18,770 nt of DNA from Flavobacteriales bacterium UBA3364 (GTDB lineage Bacteria > Bacteroidota > Bacteroidia > Flavobacteriales_F > PHOS-HE28), in the NCBI GenBank assembly GCA_002360495.1, contig DEQO01000113.1:1-18770 (forward strand), in the 5' to 3' direction. Every line of letters starts with the position of its first letter. Position 1 is the stretch's first letter. Shown here in pieces: positions 1-7,800 of the stretch. The notes under the pieces are model-generated. The model was not told the DNA's origin, ran no database searches, and saw only the letters and a program-made list of their open reading frames with translations. The position numbers and the translations under genes were made by a program.

Positions 1-755
1 AGCGCCGCGCCGACCATCACTTCTTGCGCTTCCACCTCCGTCGACCGCGGATGGCCATGGCGCTGGAGTATGCTGCGCTCGCCTCGCCGGTCATGCTGGG
101 CTTGTTGGCGGCGCGCGCATGGGTCGCAGCCTCATGGCTGTTGGTCGTTGTCGTGCTCCCCTGGTCCCCGGTGGCACGCGACACGAGCGTTCGCGGAGCG
201 TGGTTGCGTCGTTGGCTACCCGTGCACCTGTTCGAATGGAAGGGCATGGTACAGAACACCCATCCGTGGTCGCTCTTGCTCTGGACAGCATCGTTGGCGT
301 TCTCCTGGATGCCGGTGTTGCCGCTCTTTCTGCTCGGCGTGATCGCCATGCTCGTCGCCGGTGCGCAAGAGCAATGCGAGCCGCGTGCGATGCTTTTGGC
401 CACGGCGAAGAGTGCGCCTGGTCTGCTGAAGAAGAAAGTGCTCGGTTCGATGCGGGCCATGTCGCTCATCGTTCTTCCCGTGCTGGTCATCGCGACCGCC
501 TTCCGGCCACCGTGGTGGTGGATCCACACGCTCATCGGGATGGGCATGCTGGTGCTGGTGGGTTATGCGATCGTGCTGAAGTACGCCAACTACCGCCCCA
601 ACGAACGCCTGGATGCCAACGGTGCGAACGTGGGTGTCGCAGCCGTCTTCGCGATCCTTCCCGGACTATCGCTGGTGCCGCTCATCATGCTGTTGACGGA
701 ACTACCGAAGGCGCGCGCCAACCTCAACGCTTACTTCCATGATCACGATCACTGA
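1..755 (+). CDS. ABC exporter membrane subunit, 5'-truncated
   Basis: Open reading frame running in from the left edge; the first in-frame codon is at position 3 and there is no stop before it, so the true start probably lies outside the window. A TTG at 24 and ATGs at 51 and 57 are possible internal starts. The visible part of about 250 residues has about six hydrophobic membrane segments, separated by short basic loops, and ends in a His/Asp-rich tail (YFHDHDH). The next gene, an ABC ATPase, starts inside its last codons (17-bp overlap), which is typical of an ABC-2-like permease translated together with its ATPase. It may be the C-terminal half of the DUF5687-type permeases found in Bacteroidota, but I cannot confirm that family. 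The substrate is unknown. The assignment as a membrane subunit rests on hydrophobicity and context. Confidence 0.7.
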   Translation, partial: RRADHHFLRFHLRRPRMAMALEYAALASPVMLGLLAARAWVAASWLLVVVVLPWSPVARDTSVRGAWLRRWLPVHLFEWKGMVQNTHPWSLLLWTASLAFSWMPVLPLFLLGVIAMLVAGAQEQCEPRAMLLATAKSAPGLLKKKVLGSMRAMSLIVLPVLVIATAFRPPWWWIHTLIGMGMLVLVGYAIVLKYANYRPNERLDANGANVGVAAVFAILPGLSLVPLIMLLTELPKARANLNAYFHDHDH

Positions 756-1434
756 CCTGCGGTGCAGCTACGGCGACAGGACCGTGGTGGACGTTCCGCA
801 ATACGGAATGACACCCGGCGTACACGGCATCGTCGGCTTGAACGGTGCTGGAAAGACCACGCTCTTGAACGCGTTGTACGGCTTCGGCAGGAATGCTGAA
901 GCCACCGTGCAGTGGAATGGAACGAACATGGGCCATGCGAACACCGCGTTCCAGGAGGCGGAGAGCTACTTCCATCCGGGCATCACCGGCCGTGAATACC
1001 TGGACCTCTTCATGCCCAAAGCAGGGATCGGCGACACAAAGGCCCTGAATGCACTTCTCGAGGTGCCTTTGGACCAACTCATCAGCACGTACTCCACGGG
1101 AATGAAGCGCAAGCTCGTTTTGCTCGGTGTTTTGGGACTGGAACGCGAAGTTCTCTTGCTCGATGAGCCGATGAACGGACTGGACCTCGCTTCGGTACGT
1201 GTGTTGGAAGCCATCATCCGCCGCCTGGCCGAGCGCGGCAGGACGGTGTTGATCACCTCGCATGTACTGGGACCACTCGTTGCGCTATGCGATCACGTTC
1301 ACCTGTTGAAGCAGGGCACATTCGCACGCTCTTTCCCGCGCGGCGGAACCGATGGGTTGGAGGAAGCACTGTTCGCGGACCTGGATGCGAGGACGCAGGA
1401 AGTAGTGGGGAAGTGGGGGAGCGGACCGGTGTGA
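739..1434 (+). CDS. ABC transporter ATP-binding protein
   Basis: A 231-residue ATPase subunit that should drive the membrane protein encoded just upstream. Walker A is GLNGAGKTT (residues 33-41). A Q-loop region lies near Q72, followed by a typical PGITGREYL stretch. The signature is a variant YSTGMKRK (118-125) rather than LSGGQ, as usual in ABC-2 type exporters. Walker B is VLLLDEP (138-144), with D-loop NGLD and switch His175 in TSH. The ATG at 739 lies inside the end of the permease gene, so the two are probably translationally coupled. It is slightly short after the H-loop but has every motif needed for catalysis. Its stop is only 5 bp from the stop of the convergent beta-helix gene. The family is certain; the transported substrate is unknown. 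Confidence 0.93.
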   Translation: MITITDLRCSYGDRTVVDVPQYGMTPGVHGIVGLNGAGKTTLLNALYGFGRNAEATVQWNGTNMGHANTAFQEAESYFHPGITGREYLDLFMPKAGIGDTKALNALLEVPLDQLISTYSTGMKRKLVLLGVLGLEREVLLLDEPMNGLDLASVRVLEAIIRRLAERGRTVLITSHVLGPLVALCDHVHLLKQGTFARSFPRGGTDGLEEALFADLDARTQEVVGKWGSGPV

Positions 1435-1439
1435 ACCGA

Positions 1440-2846
1440 TCACTCTTTCACGAATCCTCTCGTGTAAGCTGAATCGACGCTGCGGGCACAAAGGATGTAC
1501 GCCCCGGCGTGAAGTGATGCGATCTCCAAGAGCATGCCTTCCTGTCCATTCGTCGTCCATGTCTTCACCACTTGCCCTAGTGGATCCTGTATTTCCAACG
1601 AAAGAACACCCGATGGAACAAGGACGTTCAACTGGGTGGTGGCGGGGTTCGGAAAGAGCGCGAAGGTCCGATCACGCCGTTCCATGACCCCGGTCGGGGT
1701 ACACGTCTCGAAAGCGCCTGCGTCCAGCAACGCGTGCTGGCAACGCACCACCCTGTTCACCGGGTGTACGTATTCGTACCACGCCACCAATGGGTATCCA
1801 CCGTCCGCCAGACCTGCGGGATAACCTATGCCATGGGCCGGTGAGGTGTCATCGATGCGGTAGTCGTAATTCGCCGCATCCGCGAAGCCGACCGCACCGA
1901 TATCAGTGACGCGCAGGTTGGCGAGGGTGTCGATGTCAATGGGCCAGGAGCTCATGAACACACCACCACCCGCAAGCACGTTGTTGTAGGCTTTGAATTG
2001 CACCTCGGAAGGTGTTTGGAAGAAGCTTCCGTTCGTTCTCTCGTTCACCACGGTGTTGTTGATCGCATAGAACTCCTGTGGTCCGGGATTGCTGAGCCCC
2101 TCCATGCCGAAGCCCACGATGTTGCTGTTTTCGCTCTGGAGACCCTGTTGGATCACGTTCCCGATCACATAGGCTTGACCACCGTTGGGCAGATCGATCT
2201 CGCGGCTGGCCGTTCCATCCGCTTCATTGCCGATGCGGTTGTATTCGATCACGTTCACCCAGGCGCGGCTTTTCAATTCGTGCCCCACATCGGCGTGGTG
2301 GCTGTAGTTGTAGCGGAAGATCAGCGAGTCGATGTTGCCGATGTACAGGTTGTGCGAGTAGCCATCGCCGTGACCGTGGTGGCCGAACTCGCTGTATTCG
2401 ATGCGAACGGTGCTCGGGTGGTATTCGCCGCAGAGGATCCCGTTCTCGTTGTGATGGAACCAGCAGTGCGATACGTTCAGGTTGAGTCCTTCGAGGCGGA
2501 TACCAGCACCATTGTGGTCCGGTACCTGGCACTCGCTGAACTCGATCCACTCCACGGTGCAGTTGTCGCCCTGGATCACCCAGATGGCTTTATCGCCCCA
2601 GCTCAGTCCGTTGCTTTCCAGGTGTGCGAATCCGCCGACACCGCGCAACACCAGGTCATCGGCCTGCCAGCGTGCCACATCGCTGGGGTACACGCCGGCT
2701 TCGATGTTCACCGTGTCGCCGTCACCCACCAGCGTGGAGACCTGGCTCGGTAGGGTGTAGGTCTGGCCGGGGCCGATGGTCCAGGTCGTAGCCTGGTTCC
2801 GCGCGGCGATACACGCCAGAAGGACGAGGAGCAGGAACCACCTCAT
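1440..2846 (-). CDS. Secreted right-handed beta-helix protein with T9SS sorting domain
   Basis: A 468-residue exported protein. Residues 1-19 form a hydrophobic signal peptide; LLAC at 9-12 loosely resembles a lipobox, but T9SS cargo normally uses signal peptidase I. Residues about 25-370 contain repeated short strands rich in Asn, Gly and His (for example HHNENGI and YNNVLAGGG), typical of parallel beta-helix folds in polysaccharide-binding or -lyase-like proteins. No lyase catalytic signature is clear. The last ~75 residues start at FPNPATTQLNV and contain a DPLGQVV turn, a HAGAYI strand and a terminal KE: a type A C-terminal domain recognised by the type IX secretion system. The start ATG overlaps the stop of the upstream GNAT gene (ATGA). 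Likely surface-attached or released; the substrate is unknown. Confidence 0.85.
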   Translation of the reverse strand: MRWFLLLVLLACIAARNQATTWTIGPGQTYTLPSQVSTLVGDGDTVNIEAGVYPSDVARWQADDLVLRGVGGFAHLESNGLSWGDKAIWVIQGDNCTVEWIEFSECQVPDHNGAGIRLEGLNLNVSHCWFHHNENGILCGEYHPSTVRIEYSEFGHHGHGDGYSHNLYIGNIDSLIFRYNYSHHADVGHELKSRAWVNVIEYNRIGNEADGTASREIDLPNGGQAYVIGNVIQQGLQSENSNIVGFGMEGLSNPGPQEFYAINNTVVNERTNGSFFQTPSEVQFKAYNNVLAGGGVFMSSWPIDIDTLANLRVTDIGAVGFADAANYDYRIDDTSPAHGIGYPAGLADGGYPLVAWYEYVHPVNRVVRCQHALLDAGAFETCTPTGVMERRDRTFALFPNPATTQLNVLVPSGVLSLEIQDPLGQVVKTWTTNGQEGMLLEIASLHAGAYILCARSVDSAYTRGFVKE

Positions 2847-3394
2847 GTTGCCAAGTTAACGGGGCTTGTGGTCCATGCCGTTCGCCTCACCGCATAGATC
2901 CACTCATCCTGCATCACGCCGTTCTTCACGAGCGTGTCCGTGAGCTTCGCCTCCAGCATGAAGCCCGCCTTTTCCAGCGCGCGCTGGCTGGCGACATTGC
3001 TGCCGAAAGGAGTGGCGTAGATGCGGATGATCTCCGGGAAGGTGGCGAAGCCCAGCTGCACCATCTGCCGGATGGCCTCGGTCATGATGCCCTTGCCGCG
3101 GTGCTCCTTCGCGAGCCAGTAGCCCAGTTCCATGTTCAAGCGCCAGAGGTCCTGCTTGGGGTGCAGGCCGATGGCCCCACAGGCCTCGCCTCCGATACTG
3201 ATGCAACGCCGCAGAGGCACGGGCTTCATCGCTTCGCTCAGGAAGTTGCGACCGGCATCCTCTGTGTATGGATGCGGGAACGCATCGGTCAGGTTCGCCG
3301 CAACCGTGGCATCATTGGCGTGTTTCACCAGAGCCCCGAGGTCGCTGTCCGAGAACGGGCGCAAACGAAAGTCGAGCGTGCGGGCGTGTTCCAT
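2843..3394 (-). CDS. GNAT N-acetyltransferase (RimJ/RimL-like)
   Basis: A 183-residue cytoplasmic acetyltransferase of the Acetyltransf_3 type. The N-terminal strand TLDFRLRPFSDSDLG opens the fold. The acetyl-CoA binding loop is HRGKGIM (98-104), followed by the helix TEAIRQMVQLGF. Near the C-terminus, N133 and the ALEKAGF motif (139-145) are characteristic of the RimJ/RimL group, which acetylates protein N-termini or small amines such as spermidine; the acceptor here cannot be told. The stop codon TGA shares bases with the ATG of the downstream T9SS beta-helix gene, implying coupled translation despite no obvious functional link. The upstream gap to the peptidase gene is 123 bp and holds a possible promoter. 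Confidence 0.9.
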   Translation of the reverse strand: MEHARTLDFRLRPFSDSDLGALVKHANDATVAANLTDAFPHPYTEDAGRNFLSEAMKPVPLRRCISIGGEACGAIGLHPKQDLWRLNMELGYWLAKEHRGKGIMTEAIRQMVQLGFATFPEIIRIYATPFGSNVASQRALEKAGFMLEAKLTDTLVKNGVMQDEWIYAVRRTAWTTSPVNLAT

Positions 3395-3436
3395 AAGGAT
3401 AGGTCAAGGAACCTCTTCGTAGCGGCACCGGCCATT

Positions 3437-3444
3437 CGAATGTA
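3437..3444 (-). promoter_or_regulatory. Possible Bacteroidota -7 element for the GNAT/beta-helix pair
   Basis: On the minus strand this reads TACATTCG, one mismatch from the Bacteroidota -7 consensus TAnnTTTG. It sits about 45 bp before the GNAT start, in a 123-bp gap. There is no TTTG at the expected upstream spacing, so this is a weak call from one short element. Confidence 0.25.
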
Positions 3445-3517
3445 CCGCTGGCCACTTGATCGCCACGGCCCCCGGACCGCAACGGGCGGTTGGCCTGTGT
3501 CGGACTGCAATGACGGA

Positions 3518-5680
3518 CTACTGTTCCGCACTGAAGGCCGGCACCACGCCAACGGTATGGAAGAAGAACGCATACTTGTCCGCCACTTCCTGGATCACCA
3601 TGCTGGTGGGCTTGCCCGCGCCGTGACCGGCGTTGGTCTCCACACGGATCAGCACAGGCGCATCGCCTTGCTGGGCGGCCTGCAGCGCACTGATGAACTT
3701 GAAGCTGTGCGCAGGGACGACACGGTCGTCATGGTCGGCGGTCATCACCATCGTCGCTGGGTACTTCGCGGGCTTCGCGTTGTGCAACGGTGAATACTTC
3801 ATGAGGTACTCGAAGTCGGTCCTGCTGCTGTCGGCATCGCCATACTCCGGTGTCCAGCCGAACCCGGCTGTGAACTTCTGGAAGCGCAGCATGTCCAGCA
3901 CACCCACTTCGGGGAAGCAGACCTTGAACAGTTCCGGGCGCTGCGTCATCACCGCACCGATCAGCAAGCCGCCATTGCTGCCACCTTCAATGGCCAGGTG
4001 GTCGCGGTCGGTCCATTTCATGGCCATCAGGTATTCTGCGGCACCGATGAAATCGTCGAAGACGTTCTGCTTCTTCTCCTTCATGCCGGCCTTGTGCCAT
4101 TCTTCGCCGTACTCCCCACCACCGCGCAAGTTGGCCACACAGTAGACCCCGCCCTGTTCCATCATCAGGATCGCCTCGGTGCTGAAATAGGGTGTGAGGC
4201 TGATGTTGAATCCGCCATAGGCATAGAGCAGCGTAGGGTTCTTGCCGTTGCGTTCGATCCCTTTCTTGTGGGTGATGAACATCGGGATCTTCGTGCCGTC
4301 CTTGCTGGGGAAGAAGACCTGTTCCGTCACGAACTGTCCCGGATCGAAGCTGAGTTCCGGCCGGAAGAACAACTCGCTCTTCCCAGTGGCATAGTCGAAG
4401 CTGTAGATGCTGTTCGGGTCGGCGAAGGACGAGAAGCTGTAGAAGGACTGCGGTTCTCCGCGACGCGCGCCGAACCCGCTTGCGGAACCGAGGCCGGGAA
4501 GGGCGATCTCCAGTTCACCGCTGCCATCCATGTTGTAGCGGTAGATGCGCGTGGTCACGTCCTTCAGGTAATGGGCGAACAGGCTGCCACCACCGATGCT
4601 CACATGCTCCAGCAAGTTGTCCCTATGCGGGATGATGTCCTTCCAATCCGCCTGTGAAGGGCTGTTGGGATCCACCGACACGAGGCGGTAGTTCGGTGCG
4701 TTCACGTCGGTCATCACCAACAACTGGCCCGTCTTCGGATCCATGTCCAGCAGGCTGGTCTTGTGGTCGAAGCCGGTCTGCAGGGCGGTCCACTTGGTGG
4801 AGGGGTTCGGCATGCCCGACTTCCGCAGGTCCAGGAAGTACTGCTCGTAGCCGTCCGTGCCGGTACTGATCGTGAGTCCGGCGAATTCCTCGCCCTCGGT
4901 CACGTCCATCCCGATGTACAGGTTCGGGTTGGTCGTGTTCTCGTACACCAGCACGTCCTTCTCCTGGGCATCACCGAGTTTGTGGTAGTACACCTTCTGC
5001 CACTGGCTTGCGGCGCTCAGTTCGGTGCCCTTCTTGGGTTCGGGGTAGCGGCTGTAGAAGAACCCGTCCTTGTACCAGGCGACACCGCTGAATTTGGCCC
5101 ACTTCAACACGTCGGACATTTGCTTCATCGTGGTGAGGTCGTACACGGTGATGTCCTGCCAGTCGCTACCGGCCTTTTGTACGCTTACGCAGATATAGCG
5201 CCGGTCGATGCTGGCACCCATCAAATGAAGGCTGGTGGTGCCATTGGGGTCCACGGCATTGGGGTCGATGAAGACGCTTTCCTTGCCATCGAGCCCTGTA
5301 CGGACGTAGATCACGGATTGGTTCTGCAAGCCGGTGTTGCGGTACTGGAAGTAGTGTTCCCCGACCTTGATGGGCGCGCTGACGGTGGGATGATCGATCA
5401 GTTTCTCATAGCGCTTGGCCAGCCCGCTGCGGAAGGGGATCTTCTCAAGGACCGAATTGGTCAGCGCGTTCTGGCGCTTCACCCAATCAGCGGTCTCCGC
5501 GCTGGTGTCGTTCTCGAGCCAGCGATAAGGGTCGGCCACGAAAGTGCCGTGCAGCGTGTCACCGACAAGGCTGTCCTTACGGGTCTCGGGATACGTCATG
5601 CGATCGGAAGTGGGTTGGTCCGGTGTGGTGCAAGCGGTGAACAGCGCGATGGGCAATACAGCGATGATCGAACGTTTCAT
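3518..5680 (-). CDS. Prolyl oligopeptidase (S9A family), exported lipoprotein
   Basis: A 720-residue serine peptidase that cleaves short peptides after proline. The N-terminus has a signal with a lipobox-like FTAC (Cys17), suggesting a lipid-anchored, periplasm-side enzyme. Residues about 30-95 match the S9A N-terminal segment (DPYRWLEND). The middle, about 100-430, is the beta-propeller that gates the active site. The C-terminal alpha/beta-hydrolase domain carries the triad: Ser about 568 in GGSNGG, Asp about 651 in ADHDDRV and His about 686 in NAGHGAG. The DDR arginine that anchors the substrate carboxylate is also present. Length is normal for the family (about 700). The gene lies 102 bp downstream of the sensor kinase and 123 bp upstream of the GNAT gene, so it may be transcribed separately. 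Family assignment is secure. Confidence 0.96.
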   Translation of the reverse strand: MKRSIIAVLPIALFTACTTPDQPTSDRMTYPETRKDSLVGDTLHGTFVADPYRWLENDTSAETADWVKRQNALTNSVLEKIPFRSGLAKRYEKLIDHPTVSAPIKVGEHYFQYRNTGLQNQSVIYVRTGLDGKESVFIDPNAVDPNGTTSLHLMGASIDRRYICVSVQKAGSDWQDITVYDLTTMKQMSDVLKWAKFSGVAWYKDGFFYSRYPEPKKGTELSAASQWQKVYYHKLGDAQEKDVLVYENTTNPNLYIGMDVTEGEEFAGLTISTGTDGYEQYFLDLRKSGMPNPSTKWTALQTGFDHKTSLLDMDPKTGQLLVMTDVNAPNYRLVSVDPNSPSQADWKDIIPHRDNLLEHVSIGGGSLFAHYLKDVTTRIYRYNMDGSGELEIALPGLGSASGFGARRGEPQSFYSFSSFADPNSIYSFDYATGKSELFFRPELSFDPGQFVTEQVFFPSKDGTKIPMFITHKKGIERNGKNPTLLYAYGGFNISLTPYFSTEAILMMEQGGVYCVANLRGGGEYGEEWHKAGMKEKKQNVFDDFIGAAEYLMAMKWTDRDHLAIEGGSNGGLLIGAVMTQRPELFKVCFPEVGVLDMLRFQKFTAGFGWTPEYGDADSSRTDFEYLMKYSPLHNAKPAKYPATMVMTADHDDRVVPAHSFKFISALQAAQQGDAPVLIRVETNAGHGAGKPTSMVIQEVADKYAFFFHTVGVVPAFSAEQ

Positions 5681-5712
5681 GAGGGGATGGAACGCCTGCT
5701 GGCGAACGGCCG

Positions 5713-5720
5713 CGAAAGTA
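5713..5720 (-). promoter_or_regulatory. Possible -7 element for the prolyl oligopeptidase gene
   Basis: On the minus strand this reads TACTTTCG, one mismatch from TAnnTTTG, 32 bp before the peptidase ATG. No matching -33 TTTG is seen at the usual spacing. Weak evidence, but the 102-bp gap from the upstream kinase gene leaves room for a separate promoter. Confidence 0.2.
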
Positions 5721-5782
5721 GGCCTTGCCCAATAAAGCCGGCGCTGGACCCAGGGACGGACCGTGACGTCGGGGCCCGGTTG

Positions 5783-7117
5783 TCAGGCTCGTTTACGACG
5801 GGCCTGGCGGATGCTGGTGAGTTCGTACACCGTACCCGGGCCGGAGGCGAGTTCAACGGTGGTGTCCAGCTGGCCGGCCAGGGTGTGGATCAGGTCCATG
5901 CCCAGGCTGTTCGGTCGGTCCCATTTGCTCCGGTCGGGCAGGCCCACGCCATCATCACCGATACGCAGGTGGATCCCCTCCCCATCGCTGTCCAAATGCA
6001 CCAGGATCGTGCCCGACTTGCGGCCCTTGAACGCGTACTTGAGGGAATTCGAGATGATCTCGTTGATCAGGAGCCCCAGCGGGATCAACGTATCGACACT
6101 GAGCGTGGGTACGTTGATGCGGATGTCGAGGTCCAGCTTGATATCGATGGTGTAGGCGTAGCAGAGGTCGCGAGTGAGATGGGCGAGGTAGGTGCTCACG
6201 TCGATGTTCGCCAGGTCCTTGCTCAAGTAGGTCTGCTCATGTACCAGGGCCATGGCACTGACCCGGTTCACGCATTCGTTGAAGAGTTCGGTGGTCTTGG
6301 GGTCCTTCACCTGGTCCATCTGGAAGCGGATCAGGCTTTTCACGATCTGCAGGTTGTTCTTCACACGGTGGTGGATCTCCTTCAGCATCACCTCCTTCTC
6401 CTCCTTGCTCAACATCGTCTCGCGCAGTTCGCGGTTGCTGCGTTCGAGGTTCTGTTTGGCGATGTCGAGTTGTTCGCTGCGGAGCCGGCTTTCGATCAAC
6501 AGTTTATTGCTGACATGCACCAACCACGCGAAGACGACGGCCAGCATGCAGGCGGCGATCAACAGGACCTGTGCCTCGTCCCACTTGTCGGAAAGTGTGG
6601 CGGTATGCGTACCCAACCCCTGTTCGTGGACGCTTCGGGTGGTACGGTCCACCGCTTTCTGCGCACGTTGCAACATGAACTGGAGCACGACCTCCGCCGG
6701 TCGCTTCTCGCTCCAGGATCCCTGTGCCGCCATGGCGTTGCGATGCAGGGAGTCGCTTTGGGCCAGGAAGCGGTCCAGGGTCCCGGGTAGTTCCTTCATG
6801 CCCGGTGCCCCGCTGAACCGTTGCTCCATGGAATCCACACGCGCCTTCACACGGGCGAGTTCGCCGGGCCATTGGTATTGCTGGGTACCAACGTCCATGC
6901 GGTGCGTGAGACCGAGCTGGTGTATCGCATTGCTCAGGCGACTGAGTTCGTCCAGCAGTCGCACTTCTTCCGTGATCTTCTGTTGCAGCTGTCGTGAACG
7001 TGAGACCAGGACGATGCCGTACGTTATGAAGATCGTGACAAGGGCCATGACCAACAATGGCCAGGACCGTGAGGTAAGACGTTTCAGGGTATGCATGGAC
7101 GCAACCCTTGAACGCAT
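5783..7117 (-). CDS. Membrane sensor histidine kinase, HisKA_2 type
   Basis: A 444-residue sensor kinase. TM1 is about residues 20-38 and TM2 about 183-202; between them lies a periplasmic region of about 140 residues, mainly helical and without a recognised ligand-binding motif. A coiled segment (205-245) leads to the phosphoacceptor box EIHHRVKNNLQIVKSL (His250 most likely), diagnostic of HisKA_2. The HATPase_c domain has an N box (NEIISNSLKYAF, 352-363), G1 (GDDGVGLP, 387-394) and G2 (SLGMDLI, 404-410). All catalytic boxes are intact. An alternative start at 7096 would remove seven residues. No response regulator is adjacent. It follows the DUF4468-like gene by 25 bp, so the two are probably co-transcribed. 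The signal and partner are unknown. Confidence 0.92.
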   Translation of the reverse strand: MRSRVASMHTLKRLTSRSWPLLVMALVTIFITYGIVLVSRSRQLQQKITEEVRLLDELSRLSNAIHQLGLTHRMDVGTQQYQWPGELARVKARVDSMEQRFSGAPGMKELPGTLDRFLAQSDSLHRNAMAAQGSWSEKRPAEVVLQFMLQRAQKAVDRTTRSVHEQGLGTHTATLSDKWDEAQVLLIAACMLAVVFAWLVHVSNKLLIESRLRSEQLDIAKQNLERSNRELRETMLSKEEKEVMLKEIHHRVKNNLQIVKSLIRFQMDQVKDPKTTELFNECVNRVSAMALVHEQTYLSKDLANIDVSTYLAHLTRDLCYAYTIDIKLDLDIRINVPTLSVDTLIPLGLLINEIISNSLKYAFKGRKSGTILVHLDSDGEGIHLRIGDDGVGLPDRSKWDRPNSLGMDLIHTLAGQLDTTVELASGPGTVYELTSIRQARRKRA

Positions 7118-7142
7118 CCGGAAAGCAGGGGTTACAGCCGGG

Positions 7143-7700
7143 TCAAGGCTCCACGCTGGCCCGGATACGGGCCTCCATCGCCTGCAAGAGGGAATTGATC
7201 CGGGTGGTGGCCGTTTCCCGTACCTCAGCGTGCAACCGGATCAGATTGCTCCTGCTCATTCCTCCAGCCGAGGCGACATCGGTATCGTTCCGCATGATGG
7301 TACCGAGATGGATGCCTCCGCGTGTCGTGGTCCGGTTGCCGGTATGGGATAGGCCCGAGACCACGGCGCGGCATTCCCCGGCACGGATCTGCAGACGCAC
7401 ATGATAGATCACCGAACCCATGCTCTCCTCCCGCCCGGTCAGCATGGTCGATCGGAAGTTCAGCCGCACGGTACCTTCAAGGATGCCGGCCTCGCGGTCG
7501 GACAATTGGAGCTTCGCACCCGGTTCCTTGCCGAAGGTCCAGGTCCAGGCCTCGGACGCACGATCGAAGAACTGCACGGCGTTCAGAGGAATGCTCATGG
7601 AACGCATGAAGCCCAGTGCCTTGGCCGCATCGGTATCCTGTCCTTGGGCGTTCGCGAACCCTGTGGCAAGCGCAAGGAAGAGGGACAGGGTGAGGCGCAT
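7143..7700 (-). CDS. Secreted DUF4468-like protein
   Basis: A 185-residue exported protein. I chose the ATG at 7700 because it begins a clean signal peptide (MRLTLSLFLALATGFANAQ); an open frame extends upstream to 7802, but those 34 residues look random and run into the divergent promoter region. The mature part has the pattern FFDRASEAWTW, then LSDREAGILEGTVRL, then VIYHVRLQIRAGECR. This matches the layout of DUF4468 domains (TBP-like fold), widespread secreted proteins of Bacteroidota with no known activity. The C-terminal ~55 residues are Arg/Thr-rich and helical. It is the first gene of a probable operon with the HisKA_2 kinase, so it could act in the periplasm with that sensor, which is inference. 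Domain assignment is from pattern memory only. Confidence 0.75.
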   Translation of the reverse strand: MRLTLSLFLALATGFANAQGQDTDAAKALGFMRSMSIPLNAVQFFDRASEAWTWTFGKEPGAKLQLSDREAGILEGTVRLNFRSTMLTGREESMGSVIYHVRLQIRAGECRAVVSGLSHTGNRTTTRGGIHLGTIMRNDTDVASAGGMSRSNLIRLHAEVRETATTRINSLLQAMEARIRASVEP

Positions 7701-7714
7701 CGTGGGTCGCAAGT

Positions 7715-7777
7715 TAGCCGCCCGCCCGCCTCGGCAGCGTTGGTGCACCGGGCAGGACCGGGTCGGGCGGGCGGCTA
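7715..7777. repeat. Perfect 14-bp inverted repeat in a divergent promoter region
   Basis: TAGCCGCCCGCCCG at 7715-7728 is repeated as its exact reverse complement at 7764-7777, with 35 bp between. The right arm ends on the TA of the TACATTTG promoter element of the NYN gene, and the left arm ends symmetrically just before the DUF4468 gene on the other strand. Possible roles are an operator bound on both arms or a large hairpin. The arms are seen directly; function is inferred. Confidence 0.65.
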
Positions 7778-7783
7778 CATTTG
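7776..7783 (+). promoter_or_regulatory. Bacteroidota -7 promoter element for the NYN-CSD gene
   Basis: TACATTTG matches the consensus TAnnTTTG exactly and lies 17 bp before the ATG at 7801. No TTTG is present 19 bp upstream; that region is instead the G+C-rich spacer of the inverted repeat, which may mean the promoter is regulated or weak. A mirrored but poorer element (TAACTTGC) lies on the minus strand at 7716-7709. Confidence 0.6.
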
Positions 7784-7800
7784 TCTCATATCCATGATCC

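Noticed and set aside
728..755. The HDHDH tail of the ABC membrane subunit as a metal-binding site.
   Set aside because: The same bases encode the start of the ATPase gene (ATGATCACGATCAC), so the tail may be a by-product of the overlap.
1998..2753. A 251-codon Val/Ala/His-rich plus-strand frame.
   Set aside because: Antisense shadow of the T9SS beta-helix gene, whose signal peptide and sorting domain make the minus strand certain.
4763..6790. A 675-codon open frame on the plus strand.
   Set aside because: It spans the opposite strand of two clear genes (prolyl oligopeptidase and sensor kinase) and the gap between them; no recognisable motif.
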